A stretch of DNA of 35,462 bases from JANQQZ01 sp039187315 (GTDB taxonomy: Bacteria > Planctomycetota > Phycisphaerae > Phycisphaerales > UBA1924), in the NCBI GenBank assembly GCA_039187315.1, contig JBCCZQ010000029.1, positions 1 to 35,462 of the forward strand, written 5' to 3'. This document shows positions 7,011 to 15,371 of this stretch, one piece after another (position 1 is the first letter of the stretch; each line of letters opens with the position of its first letter). The translations under genes were made by a program, and so were the position numbers. A model generated the notes under the pieces. It was not told the DNA's origin. It worked only from the letters and a program-made list of their open reading frames with translations, and did not search any database.

Positions 7011-9293
7011 TTAGCAGCCCTGAGTGAACAGCGTAACCCAGGCGAAGAAATCGCTGTCATCGCAGTTGCTGTCGCGGTTCACATCGCACTGATCAGCCTG
7101 CTGCGGCGAACGCGGATCGGCGGTGAACACAGTGACCCAGGCGAAAAAGTCGCTGTCGGTCACGCCGCCGTCGCCGTTGACATCAGCCGGGCAATCGGGC
7201 TCTTGCTGCTGATCGCACTCGAACGAACGCAGCGAGATCGCGTCGATGCCGGCCTCGAGCACGTCGCCGGGCGTGGTCTCGCTCGCGATAAACCGCACGC
7301 GGAACTGGCTGCTCGCGGGAATCGTCTCACCGATCTCGATCGAGAGCGTGCGCCACTGGTTCAGGGGCGTGCGCTCGTCGAGGATGGTTGTCCACGAGTC
7401 GCCGTTGTTCGTCGAGACCTCAGCCTGAAGGAAGTCTTCCGGGCCGATCTCGCCGGTGAGCACATCGTTGAGCCAGTAGCTGAACCGGAACGTGCCGCCG
7501 TTGCTCGCGTCGATGGTCGGGCTGGTCAGAACGGTCTGGCCGTTATCGACATCTGAGTTGCCGCCGTTGGCGGAGGAGTTGTCGGTGAGCCATGCGCGTC
7601 CGGATCCATCGGCATCCGCGGCGGGATCGCCGCGATCGGCGTTGACCGGGATGCCGCGGGACCACTGCCCGTCGGTGGCGTTGCCCGAGACACTCCAGCC
7701 GGGATCGCTCTCTCCAGAATCGTCGAAGACCAGGATCTCGTCGGTCGCAACGGTGGCCGAGAAGGTCTGCACCCCGCCGACGCTGGGCGAGCCGAAACGC
7801 TCGCCCTCTGTGGAGGACGCCTCGACCCACCACTCGATCGTGTCGAGGCAGCGGAAGCCGGCCGGGATCGTGAACGACGCCAGGCTGCCGTTGACCGAGC
7901 CGGGCAGCGTGGTAACGGTGCCATCGGGCTCGCGCAGGTAGAGCTCGGGGGTGCTGTCATCGAGCTCGACCCCGCTCTCGGTGATGATGGCGCCGACGCC
8001 CTGGCCGCCCGCGGGATCGATGGTCTCCCCCAAGGGCTGGATGAAGTCGAAGCCGAGCGTCTCGAGCTCGGGTCGCACGACGATCAGCCCCTGCTGGATG
8101 TCCGAAATAATGATGTTGCCCGAAGGAAAGAACGGGTAGTTGGACCACGCGCCATCGAACCCTCGGCCGTTGTTGCTCGGAAACGTGTCGATCCACGCGA
8201 CCTCAACGGGGTTCTCTGGGTCGGAGATGTCATGGATCCGAAGCCCGCTGCGGTAGTTGGAGGCGTAGATGTAGTTACCCTTGACGTAGAGGTTGTGGTC
8301 CCGGGCGGTGTTGCCGTTCGACCAGCCCCGCACGTAAAACGGGTTCTCGATGTCCTCGACGTTGATGATGTGCATCGTGGTCGTGTTGACCGACTGGCCC
8401 TCATCGAGCTCGTCGTTCAGGTAGAAGTAGCGGCGATCCTCGCTGAGCCATCCCTGGTGGGCGTAGCGGCGCCCGGGGTACCGCACGGTGCCGAGCTCGA
8501 CGATGCTCGACTTGTTGGTCACGTCGTAGATCCGCAGCGCCGTGTCTGACTCACCGTTGCCGAAGCCCGAGCAGAGGAACGCGATCTCGCGGCCGGCGTA
8601 CGGGCCCGAGTCGTAGGTCACGATCTGCGCATCGTGGACGTACAGGTTGCTCTGCGAGAGCGACTGCACCGGGTTGTTGGTCGAGCCCGGCAGGCCGTTC
8701 GTCCCGACCGTATACGCACGCAGGCCGAGGTTGCTCCCCCCGCCGACGCGGTAGATATAGCCCGAATCCTCGTTGATGACGATGTTGTGTGAGGCGCTGC
8801 TGCCGCCGAAGTTCGTAAAGCCGCGGTTGATGACGTTGCCGTTGTCGACATCGCTAAGGTCGAAGATCTGGATGTGCCCGCCGCCCTCGCTGACGACATA
8901 CGCCGTGCTGCCGAGGACCTTGATATCGCGCCACGGGCTGGTCGGACTGGAAAACGTGTCGAGGATGACCGGGCTGACCGGATCGGTCACATCGACGAAC
9001 CCTGTCGCGGACTCGACGCCGATGATCGCGATCTCGCGTCCGGTCGGCGAAACGTAACCCCAGATGTCGTTACCCGCATTCGAGCCGGGGTCGATCTGAG
9101 CAAGGGAGACCTGTGACAGGAACGTCACATTCTGCGAAGGGAAGCCCCCGAACCGAGCCGCCTCGCCCGGGTCACCCTGGGCGATAAGCGAGGCGTCCTC
9201 GGGATGGATAGCCGAAGCACTGGCATCCGACGCGGGCATCGCCGCGCCTGCCGCAAGGGCCAGGAGCATCGAAACACGACATGCGGCAAACAT
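7011..9293 (-). CDS. Choice-of-anchor B (LVIVD-repeat) protein with GC-type dockerin
   Basis: A 760-residue secreted protein. ATG 9293 is chosen because AAGGA lies 8 bases upstream and a signal peptide follows at once; the longer frame to 9329 runs into the previous gene's terminator. Residues of about 60-400 carry LVIVD-type repeats forming a beta-propeller (FVDVTDPVSPVI, IQIFDLSDV, LRIHDISDPENPVEVA), the choice-of-anchor B family. A beta-sandwich at about 522-698 (GWSVSGN, DPAADADGSGRAWLTD, FRFSYWLNDV) is shared with the next gene upstream. The C-terminal 60 residues are a paired dockerin: two Ca-binding-type loops, each followed by SDFFAWVT, four Cys, ending QGC. This is the last gene of the minus-strand run. 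Biochemical function is unknown; it is likely a surface or matrix protein. Confidence 0.9.
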   Translation of the reverse strand: MFAACRVSMLLALAAGAAMPASDASASAIHPEDASLIAQGDPGEAARFGGFPSQNVTFLSQVSLAQIDPGSNAGNDIWGYVSPTGREIAIIGVESATGFVDVTDPVSPVILDTFSSPTSPWRDIKVLGSTAYVVSEGGGHIQIFDLSDVDNGNVINRGFTNFGGSSASHNIVINEDSGYIYRVGGGSNLGLRAYTVGTNGLPGSTNNPVQSLSQSNLYVHDAQIVTYDSGPYAGREIAFLCSGFGNGESDTALRIYDVTNKSSIVELGTVRYPGRRYAHQGWLSEDRRYFYLNDELDEGQSVNTTTMHIINVEDIENPFYVRGWSNGNTARDHNLYVKGNYIYASNYRSGLRIHDISDPENPVEVAWIDTFPSNNGRGFDGAWSNYPFFPSGNIIISDIQQGLIVVRPELETLGFDFIQPLGETIDPAGGQGVGAIITESGVELDDSTPELYLREPDGTVTTLPGSVNGSLASFTIPAGFRCLDTIEWWVEASSTEGERFGSPSVGGVQTFSATVATDEILVFDDSGESDPGWSVSGNATDGQWSRGIPVNADRGDPAADADGSGRAWLTDNSSANGGNSDVDNGQTVLTSPTIDASNGGTFRFSYWLNDVLTGEIGPEDFLQAEVSTNNGDSWTTILDERTPLNQWRTLSIEIGETIPASSQFRVRFIASETTPGDVLEAGIDAISLRSFECDQQQEPDCPADVNGDGGVTDSDFFAWVTVFTADPRSPQQADQCDVNRDSNCDDSDFFAWVTLFTQGC

Positions 9294-9327
9294 CGGAACC
9301 GTCCTTTCGCGACCTACCAGGGATCCC

Positions 9328-9361
9328 AAAACGTGGCGCCGAGCGTTGACCCCGCGCCACG
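9328..9361 (-). terminator. Intrinsic terminator after the matrixin-like gene
   Basis: Read on the minus strand: an 8-bp perfect stem (9361-9354 with 9339-9332), a 14-nt loop and four T at 9331-9328. It starts 27 bp after the stop of the 9388 gene and shows that the 9293 gene has its own transcription start or relies on read-through. Confidence 0.65.
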
Positions 9362-9387
9362 ATTCGAAGTTTATTCAAAACATACGG

Positions 9388-11988
9388 TCAGCAGCCACCA
9401 TTCGTGAAGATGGTAACCCAGGCAAAGAAGTCACTGTCCGAACAGTTGCCGTCCTCGTTGACATCGCACTCGGGCGCGTTGTTTGTAAAGGCGGTAACCC
9501 ATGCGAAGAAGTCGCTGTCGTTAACTTCCCCGTCGCGGTTCACGTCGCCGGGACACACAGGGTCCGGATCCGGATCGGTGCACGTCAGCGTGGTGACGCG
9601 GATGTCGTCGACGCCGCACTCGAGCACATCGCCCTGGCCCGCCTCAGTCGCGATGAAGCGGAAGCGGACCTGATCGCTCAGCGCGAAGTCAACGCCCGCA
9701 AGGAGCGTGTCGTCACGCCAGACCGTCGCAGTGTCGTAATCACGAACAGTGGTCCAGCTCGTCCCGCCGTTGATCGAGACCTCGACATCGAGTCCATCGG
9801 TCGCCTCGTTGACGGTGTTGATCTCGTCGTTGGACCAGTACGAGAACCTGATCGTGCCGCCGCCGCTGAAGTCAAACACAGGGCTGGTCAGGATCGTGCT
9901 TCCTTCATCGACATCGGTATTGTCGTTGCCCTGCTCCTGGCCTGTGAGCCACGCAGGACCGCTGCCGTCGGCATCAGCGGGCGGATCCGCCCGGTCGTTG
10001 CCCTGCGGCACGGCGTTGGTCCACCGGCCAAAGGACTGCAGCGTGATATCGCCGCCGATGGTCCAGCCGATGCTGCCCTCGCCCGAGTCGGCGGTCACGG
10101 TCGCGCTCCCGATCAACACCTGTTCCGGGTCGCCGCTCGGCAGGGTGATATCACCCGCCTGGATGCCGCGGGCGCTGATGAACACCTCCGGATCATCGCC
10201 ACAGTCGAAGTCGCTGAGCGTGAACTGGAACGTGCCCGGCGTGGTTTCCGCGAGCGGGATCGCCGTGAAGTTGGTCTCGCCGGCGCGCCGGATGTTCAGG
10301 TCCGGCCCTTCGAGCAGCGTGTCACCGTTGAGCAGAAGCTGAACGAAGATCGGGACCGAGGTCGCCGCCGGCTCGATGGTGCCGGGCAGCGGCGTGAGGA
10401 AGTTGAGCTGCAGCGGCAGCGCAACCGGCGCGAGCAGCGTCGCGTTCAGCTGGTAGGCCTGGATGGAATTCTCGCCCGAGTTGCGGACGCGGATCTGGTA
10501 CGTGCCCGGGCTCACGTTGAGCGTCAGCGACTCGATCGCGCCGAGCCCCGCGTCGTTCGAGAAACCGATCGACGAGCCACTGCTGTTGAACACGTCAACC
10601 TGCAGGTTGCCCTGCGCAGCGCTGTTGAACGAGCTTCCCGTGTTGCACGCCTGGGTCTGCGGCCCCTCGGTGTAGGTAAACCCAACCGGGGTGAGCGTGA
10701 TGTTCAGCGAGACATCCTCGGTCGCGGTGAACTCGTAGTAATCGGTGTCCGAATTGTCATCGATCGAGACGAAGCCGCGGTTGGCCGAGTTGTTGCCCAG
10801 CGTGCCCGCGGTGAACGCGGAGAAGACGCCGCCCGACCCGAGGATGGTGGCGGTGCCGACGGTGTCGTTGGGCTCGAGGAAGTCGCCGTAGTGACGCTGC
10901 GCGTTCAGCGTGTCATCGTGCTGCGGGCCGTCGTAGGCGAGGCTGATAAACGGCTCCATGAGGATGCTCTGGGTAATCGGGCAGACATGGAGCTGGCCCA
11001 TGCCGTGGCCGTGCTCGTGGGCGAGGATGTTGCGCAGGCGCAGGCTGCTGTTGTTGGTGTTGAAGTAGAAGTTGTCGCCGGTATCGAGCACCATGTCGCC
11101 GTTCTGCGGGAAGAAGTTGTAGGCGAGCGTGTTGGAATTCCCGTCGATGAACTTGCCGCCCATGCGGAGGTCGCCGCGGACGCCTGCCACACCGGGGTTG
11201 TCGAAGAAAGTGACGTTATCGTCGTTGGGTTCGAGGATGTAGGTATTGCCGCTGAGATCACCCCAGAGCTCGAACACCTCGTCGTAGATCGCACGCCACG
11301 TCGCACGGGTGCCGTAGATGCCGTCCATAAACGAGTTCAGGTCGTTCGGCCCTGGGCCCTCGCCGACCCCGTTGGGGATCGTGACACCATCGTCCGGGAA
11401 CGAGTAGGTCAGGATCGTTGGATCGCCCTGCTGCGCACCGCCGGGGTTGAGCGCTGTCCCCTGCCAGCGGTTGGTCTGCTGGAACCGCGAGGCGCCCGCG
11501 GGGAAGACCACGTTCTCGAACGCCATCACGAGCGCAGGATCCGTGCCCGGTGTGAAGCAGGGCTGCACCGGCACCTTGTGCGTCTCGATGACCTCCGCGA
11601 AGCTCACGAGCATCCGCTGGTGGATCGGCTGAAAACGCTCAAAATCCTGGCGCGCCACAGCGTGCTGCACCACAGCGTACAGCTCCTCAAGCTCGCCCTC
11701 AGCGAGCGGTTCGTTGCGCTCAACGAACCGAGGATCCGATTCGTGCTCCAGGTCGTCAGACGTCATCGGCAGCTCGATGCCCTCGGCTTCCGCGGTGGCG
11801 ATGATCTCGGCGCGGTGCTCTGCGGGAAGGCTGTAGAACGTCTGCATCTGGATGAGACGCACCGCACGATCGTGGGACCTGGCGCTCACGCCCTGCGGAG
11901 CCTCCGGCTGGGCGAGCGGCTCGGCATGGAGGCCCGCCGTACACCCCGCGATCAACGCTGTCGCAAGAACCCGTATGCTGCTTTTCAT
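9388..11988 (-). CDS. Matrixin-like zinc metalloprotease with PPC domain and GC-type dockerin
   Basis: An 866-residue exported metzincin. It has a signal peptide (MKSSIRVLATALIAGCTAGLHA) after an AGAGG site spaced about 9 bases. A propeptide-like helical region covers residues 25-130. The catalytic domain has HEHGHGMGQLH (HExxHxxGxxH) near residues 322-332 and the upstream VLDTGDNFYFNT segment seen in M10 matrixins. A pre-peptidase C-terminal-like beta-sandwich follows at about 370-490 (DTDYYEFTATEDVSLNITL, GTYQIRVRNSG). Then come an unassigned region and a beta-sandwich at about 634-808 shared with the neighbouring 7011 gene. The dockerin starts near residue 811 and has an unusually short linker between its loops (NNAPE instead of about 11 residues). 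The enzyme is expected to cleave proteins outside the cell; its substrate is unknown. Confidence 0.9.
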   Translation of the reverse strand: MKSSIRVLATALIAGCTAGLHAEPLAQPEAPQGVSARSHDRAVRLIQMQTFYSLPAEHRAEIIATAEAEGIELPMTSDDLEHESDPRFVERNEPLAEGELEELYAVVQHAVARQDFERFQPIHQRMLVSFAEVIETHKVPVQPCFTPGTDPALVMAFENVVFPAGASRFQQTNRWQGTALNPGGAQQGDPTILTYSFPDDGVTIPNGVGEGPGPNDLNSFMDGIYGTRATWRAIYDEVFELWGDLSGNTYILEPNDDNVTFFDNPGVAGVRGDLRMGGKFIDGNSNTLAYNFFPQNGDMVLDTGDNFYFNTNNSSLRLRNILAHEHGHGMGQLHVCPITQSILMEPFISLAYDGPQHDDTLNAQRHYGDFLEPNDTVGTATILGSGGVFSAFTAGTLGNNSANRGFVSIDDNSDTDYYEFTATEDVSLNITLTPVGFTYTEGPQTQACNTGSSFNSAAQGNLQVDVFNSSGSSIGFSNDAGLGAIESLTLNVSPGTYQIRVRNSGENSIQAYQLNATLLAPVALPLQLNFLTPLPGTIEPAATSVPIFVQLLLNGDTLLEGPDLNIRRAGETNFTAIPLAETTPGTFQFTLSDFDCGDDPEVFISARGIQAGDITLPSGDPEQVLIGSATVTADSGEGSIGWTIGGDITLQSFGRWTNAVPQGNDRADPPADADGSGPAWLTGQEQGNDNTDVDEGSTILTSPVFDFSGGGTIRFSYWSNDEINTVNEATDGLDVEVSINGGTSWTTVRDYDTATVWRDDTLLAGVDFALSDQVRFRFIATEAGQGDVLECGVDDIRVTTLTCTDPDPDPVCPGDVNRDGEVNDSDFFAWVTAFTNNAPECDVNEDGNCSDSDFFAWVTIFTNGGC

Positions 11989-12022
11989 TTCTAGTACCTC
12001 TCATCATCTCGGACGCCGAAAC

Positions 12023-12046
12023 GCCCGCGTGCTCCGGAGCACGGGC
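12023..12046 (-). terminator. Possible terminator downstream of the 12090 protease gene
   Basis: Strong minus-strand hairpin (about 10 bp with one bulged base) followed by GTTT. It lies about 45 bp after the stop codon. The U run is weak, so it may be a partial terminator or a leader hairpin for the 11988 gene. Confidence 0.4.
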
Positions 12047-12089
12047 AAGGTTGCACCACCCGCGATCCGGCAAGAAAACCCACGGCCGC

Positions 12090-14714
12090 TCAGACGCAGC
12101 CGCCGGTGAAGATCGTCACCCACGCAAAGAAATCGCTGTCCGTGCAGGAACCATCGCGGTTCACATCGCACGCCTCTTCCTGTTCAGGCGTGCGCGGGGA
12201 TGCCGTAAAGGCTGTCACCCAGGCAAAGAAGTCGCTGTCCGTGACATCACCGTCGAGGTTGACATCCGCTGGGCAGGGAGCATCGCACACCACCGTCGCC
12301 GAGTACGAGCCGCTGGTCGGATCGAAGACCGGCGAGCCATCCAGCAGCGGGAGCGATAGCAAGAAATTCAGCGTCTGATCGCACGACACCGGCGGCAGCT
12401 GGGCGACATAGTCGTCTCCACCGACCGAAGTGATGGGCACCGAAAGGAACCCGGGCGGGCTATCGATCCCGTAGAACAGCCGCAAGCTCCCGAGCGAGAG
12501 CGTGAAGCTGCCGGGATCGATCCGGATCGCAAGAGGGGTCGTCACATCCGGCTCCAGCGTGCTCGGCAAGCCGTCCGGGTAGCTCACCGTTACCGGCTCC
12601 GGCGGGATGTCAAGCGTGATCGGCGCCTTGTTAATGTCGAGAAAGGCCCCGTCTTCGGACTCAACCATCACGTAGCCCTGGCCCGTGATCACCGCAGGCA
12701 GAGTGACGGTCGCGCTGCCATCGTTCGCGATGCCGCTGGCGAGCACAAACGGGAACGTGGACGCGCCATCGGCCGAGAAAAGAACGTTGACCTGCGATGC
12801 CAGGATGGGGAACGAATCCGTGCCCGCTACGTCCCAGGTCACCGTCAGCTGGCCATCCGTGATCGTCGTTGGCGACGACTGGCTCGTGACACGGAATGGG
12901 CCCGCCGAATCGATGACCGTGACATCGGCATCGGCAAAGTCGTAACCGCCGCCGGCCGGGTTGTTGTCACGTACTGTCAAGCGGAAATCCAGCGTCCGCG
13001 GCACGGTCGGCAGCTGCTCACCTCGGTTGAGCGAACCGTCACGCCAATCGGTCAGGCGCGGGAAGATCCGCTCCGGGTTGCTTGTGCCCTCGAACGACCG
13101 AAAGATAGGGCTCGACCCGTTGTCCGATGCGCTCACATCACGCTGCGGGCCCAGGTCCGCCTGCTCCCATGTGTACGTGACCGCGTCGCTCTCTGCGTCC
13201 GATGAAGCACCGATCAAGCGGAACGGCGTGCTGATCGGAACAACGATGTTCGACCTGACGACCGAGGCTACCGGCTCGGTGTTGCCCGTCGAGGTTTCCG
13301 TATCGCAGGGGCGAGACGCGATATGCGAGGACATATCGATCAGGCTCTTCCAGTTGAAGTAGTCGTCGGAGTTGTTCTGGATGTTGTCGTTGCCGCAGAT
13401 GCCGGCGTAGCCCATGATCGTCGAGCCGCTGCCGGGCTCGTACGCTGCTGAGCCAGAGCGGTTGCCGCCCGCGCAGCTCGAGCTGTTGCCGTTGAACGTG
13501 TGCAGACCGTTGAACTGGTGCCCGAGCTCGTGCGAGAGATAGTCGATGAAGAACGGGTCCCCGGTCGGCGGGGTCAGGCCCGTGTAGCCGGACGCCTTCG
13601 ACCCGGTGCAGACCACAGCAAGCTGCGCGAAGCCCCCGGCGCCGGTGTCCACGAGATGCCCAACGTCATAATTCGCGGAGCCGATGCGTGCATTGATCAC
13701 CGAGTTGATCTGGTTCAGCGAGATCGACCCGTAAGGATCCGTCGCAGGGTTGGTAAAGATGATCTGATCGTTGTCCGCGACGAGCTGCAGGCGGGTCGCG
13801 AGCTCACGCTCATACACACCGCTTACACGGTTCATCGCCGTGGTCACCGCAGACAGGCCCGCCGACACCGTCCCGCCAAAGAACTGGGTGTACTCCCCCG
13901 TCGTGGATACCGCGGCCGAAAACGTTCGCAGCACCACAGGAACGCCGCCCGCGGGCGCAAGCGACGCATCCACCGGCCCGTTCGAAGCAGCCGATGCGGT
14001 GCTCGACCCCGTGTTCGATGCGGCGTCACGGGCGGCTCGCAATCGGGCGGCGCGTCCTGGCTGCGGTATCGCATCCGCATCAAACCCGCAGACCCAGTTG
14101 GTATCGCGGCTGACATCCAGCGCGTAGTAGCTCGTAACGATCGAGGGGTCGTCCGCGCTGAAGCGGTCGATGAATACGTCGGGGCCCTCACGCATGACAA
14201 AGGCATCGACACCAAGCTCGGTGACCGTCACGCGAACGATCGCGGTCGGATCGCTCATGCTCTCGCCGGCATACGTACGGATCTGCGGGAACTTGGCCGC
14301 AAGCTCCGGCGCGAGCATCGGGGTCTCGAACACCGCGAAGCTATCCGCCGAACCATCCGGCATCGGCAGATCGATCAGCACCGGCGCCGCGCCTGCGAGG
14401 TACGCCGCTTCAGTAGGAGAACGCGAGAGCATCTCACGCATCGCGCGGGTGTCAACCACCGCAGCTACCGATCGGTCTGGACGGATGAAAGCAGGACGCG
14501 CGAACGATTCTGCAGGCACACGATCCAGCGAGGCCCACGTGCCGTCCTGGGATATCAACCGGACCTGCACGTCCGATCGCGCTAAGGCGGCCTGAACCGG
14601 AGAGACCTGCCCGCTTGCGGACAAAGCACATCCAACGAGCGTCGCAGCCGCGCACCAAACCGGCGCACACCTGCGACGCAGCCAACACGCTCCGGTTGCA
14701 CCGTTCGCCGTCAT
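12090..14714 (-). CDS. Reprolysin-like (M12B-type) zinc metalloprotease with GC-type dockerin
   Basis: An 874-residue secreted protease. A signal peptide (to about residue 36, ending ALSASGQ) precedes a long propeptide (DRVPAESFARPAFIRPDRS and beyond). The catalytic domain includes FFGGTVSAGLSAVTTAMNRV and the zinc site HELGHQFNGLHTF at about residues 392-404, a metzincin HExxHxxG/NxxH motif with Asn at the eighth position. A Met-turn IMGYAG lies near residue 431. Two beta-sandwich domains follow (FRLIGASSDAESDAVTYTWE; FRVTSQSSPTTITDGQLTVTWDV), as in large bacterial reprolysin-like proteases. The dockerin covers about residues 812-874 and ends GGCV. ATG 14714 has no good Shine-Dalgarno, so the start is less certain than the family. 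It has its own 657-bp upstream region, suggesting independent transcription. Confidence 0.9.
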   Translation of the reverse strand: MTANGATGACWLRRRCAPVWCAAATLVGCALSASGQVSPVQAALARSDVQVRLISQDGTWASLDRVPAESFARPAFIRPDRSVAAVVDTRAMREMLSRSPTEAAYLAGAAPVLIDLPMPDGSADSFAVFETPMLAPELAAKFPQIRTYAGESMSDPTAIVRVTVTELGVDAFVMREGPDVFIDRFSADDPSIVTSYYALDVSRDTNWVCGFDADAIPQPGRAARLRAARDAASNTGSSTASAASNGPVDASLAPAGGVPVVLRTFSAAVSTTGEYTQFFGGTVSAGLSAVTTAMNRVSGVYERELATRLQLVADNDQIIFTNPATDPYGSISLNQINSVINARIGSANYDVGHLVDTGAGGFAQLAVVCTGSKASGYTGLTPPTGDPFFIDYLSHELGHQFNGLHTFNGNSSSCAGGNRSGSAAYEPGSGSTIMGYAGICGNDNIQNNSDDYFNWKSLIDMSSHIASRPCDTETSTGNTEPVASVVRSNIVVPISTPFRLIGASSDAESDAVTYTWEQADLGPQRDVSASDNGSSPIFRSFEGTSNPERIFPRLTDWRDGSLNRGEQLPTVPRTLDFRLTVRDNNPAGGGYDFADADVTVIDSAGPFRVTSQSSPTTITDGQLTVTWDVAGTDSFPILASQVNVLFSADGASTFPFVLASGIANDGSATVTLPAVITGQGYVMVESEDGAFLDINKAPITLDIPPEPVTVSYPDGLPSTLEPDVTTPLAIRIDPGSFTLSLGSLRLFYGIDSPPGFLSVPITSVGGDDYVAQLPPVSCDQTLNFLLSLPLLDGSPVFDPTSGSYSATVVCDAPCPADVNLDGDVTDSDFFAWVTAFTASPRTPEQEEACDVNRDGSCTDSDFFAWVTIFTGGCV

Positions 14715-15023
14715 CCCCGACCTATCTCACGTTGCATCGAAACTGCTTGGAAGCGACAGCAACTCTGCACTAGGGCCCGATAAGCCCGTACACCTGATCC
14801 CGATGGCCTGTCGATTCCAACACGCCCCGAACGGGACAGCGACAGCACGGCGGAGCATTCCGACGCGATCGGCGATACGGCGAGTTCCCGCAATCGGTTC
14901 CACAGGAACACACCCACGGAACGCGCAGCATCCGCCGACTCTCGCCCAGCGAAACGGACCGGGTTCGCCAAGGGTCAAGCCGATCTGGGCATCGACCGAT
15001 GCCCGCTCGCGGAGGAGCCCTTC
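14715..15023. other. Intergenic region without recognised features
   Basis: Upstream region of the 12090 protease gene and of the small plus-strand gene at 15024. Open frames on the minus strand here are Cys/Arg/Gly-rich with no domain and no ribosome binding site. No convincing promoter or terminator was found. Confidence 0.4.
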
Positions 15024-15344
15024 ATGCAGCCACAAACCGCGACCCGGATCCCTAGCAAAACAATGACAAGCTGCCGCTCTCGGCAGACACGATGCATCGC
15101 GCAGGTGCTCACCAGCGTGGCAGGGCTGCTCGTTGCCATGGATGCAAACGCCGATCCCGCTGCTCAGTGCTGGCGCGGGACCGCCAACGGCATCGAGAGG
15201 CAGACGATCCCGACAGCGACCGCGGCCGCGATCCATATCGCCCCGCACAAGCTCGAAGGTCCGGTGCGGAGCGGCCCACTCGCGATCGCGGGCATCGCGG
15301 TGGCGATGCGACGCCGTTCCGGCACACCGCTCACCGATCGATAG
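15024..15344 (+). CDS. Small hypothetical exported protein with CTERM-like tail
   Basis: A 106-residue frame in an otherwise empty 657-bp gap. It has a good ribosome binding site (GGAGGAG at 15011-15017, 6 bases before ATG 15024). An Arg-rich start leads into a hydrophobic stretch, QVLTSVAGLLVAM, with a plausible cleavage site after DANA. The C-terminus, GPLAIAGIAVAMRRRSG, resembles the hydrophobic helix plus Arg cluster of the CTERM proteins in this window, though its Pro motif is weak. The middle is low-complexity and unrecognised. It is the only plus-strand candidate inside the minus-strand run and converges with the protease gene at 15372. It may be a real small surface protein or a remnant of a shortened one. 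Confidence 0.4.
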   Translation: MQPQTATRIPSKTMTSCRSRQTRCIAQVLTSVAGLLVAMDANADPAAQCWRGTANGIERQTIPTATAAAIHIAPHKLEGPVRSGPLAIAGIAVAMRRRSGTPLTDR

Positions 15345-15371
15345 CGACCGGGTCACGGAACCGGTGCAGCA

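Noticed and set aside
9346..11994. An 882-codon open frame on the plus strand opposite the matrixin-like gene
   Set aside because: It is an antisense shadow: very rich in Arg, Val and Asp, without domains, and fully explained by GC-rich third positions. The minus-strand frame has a signal peptide, zinc site and dockerin.
14727..15356. A 209-codon minus-strand frame in the gap upstream of the 12090 gene
   Set aside because: It is Arg/Cys/Gly-rich without signal peptide, domain or ribosome binding site; the opposite-strand frame at 15024 is more credible.
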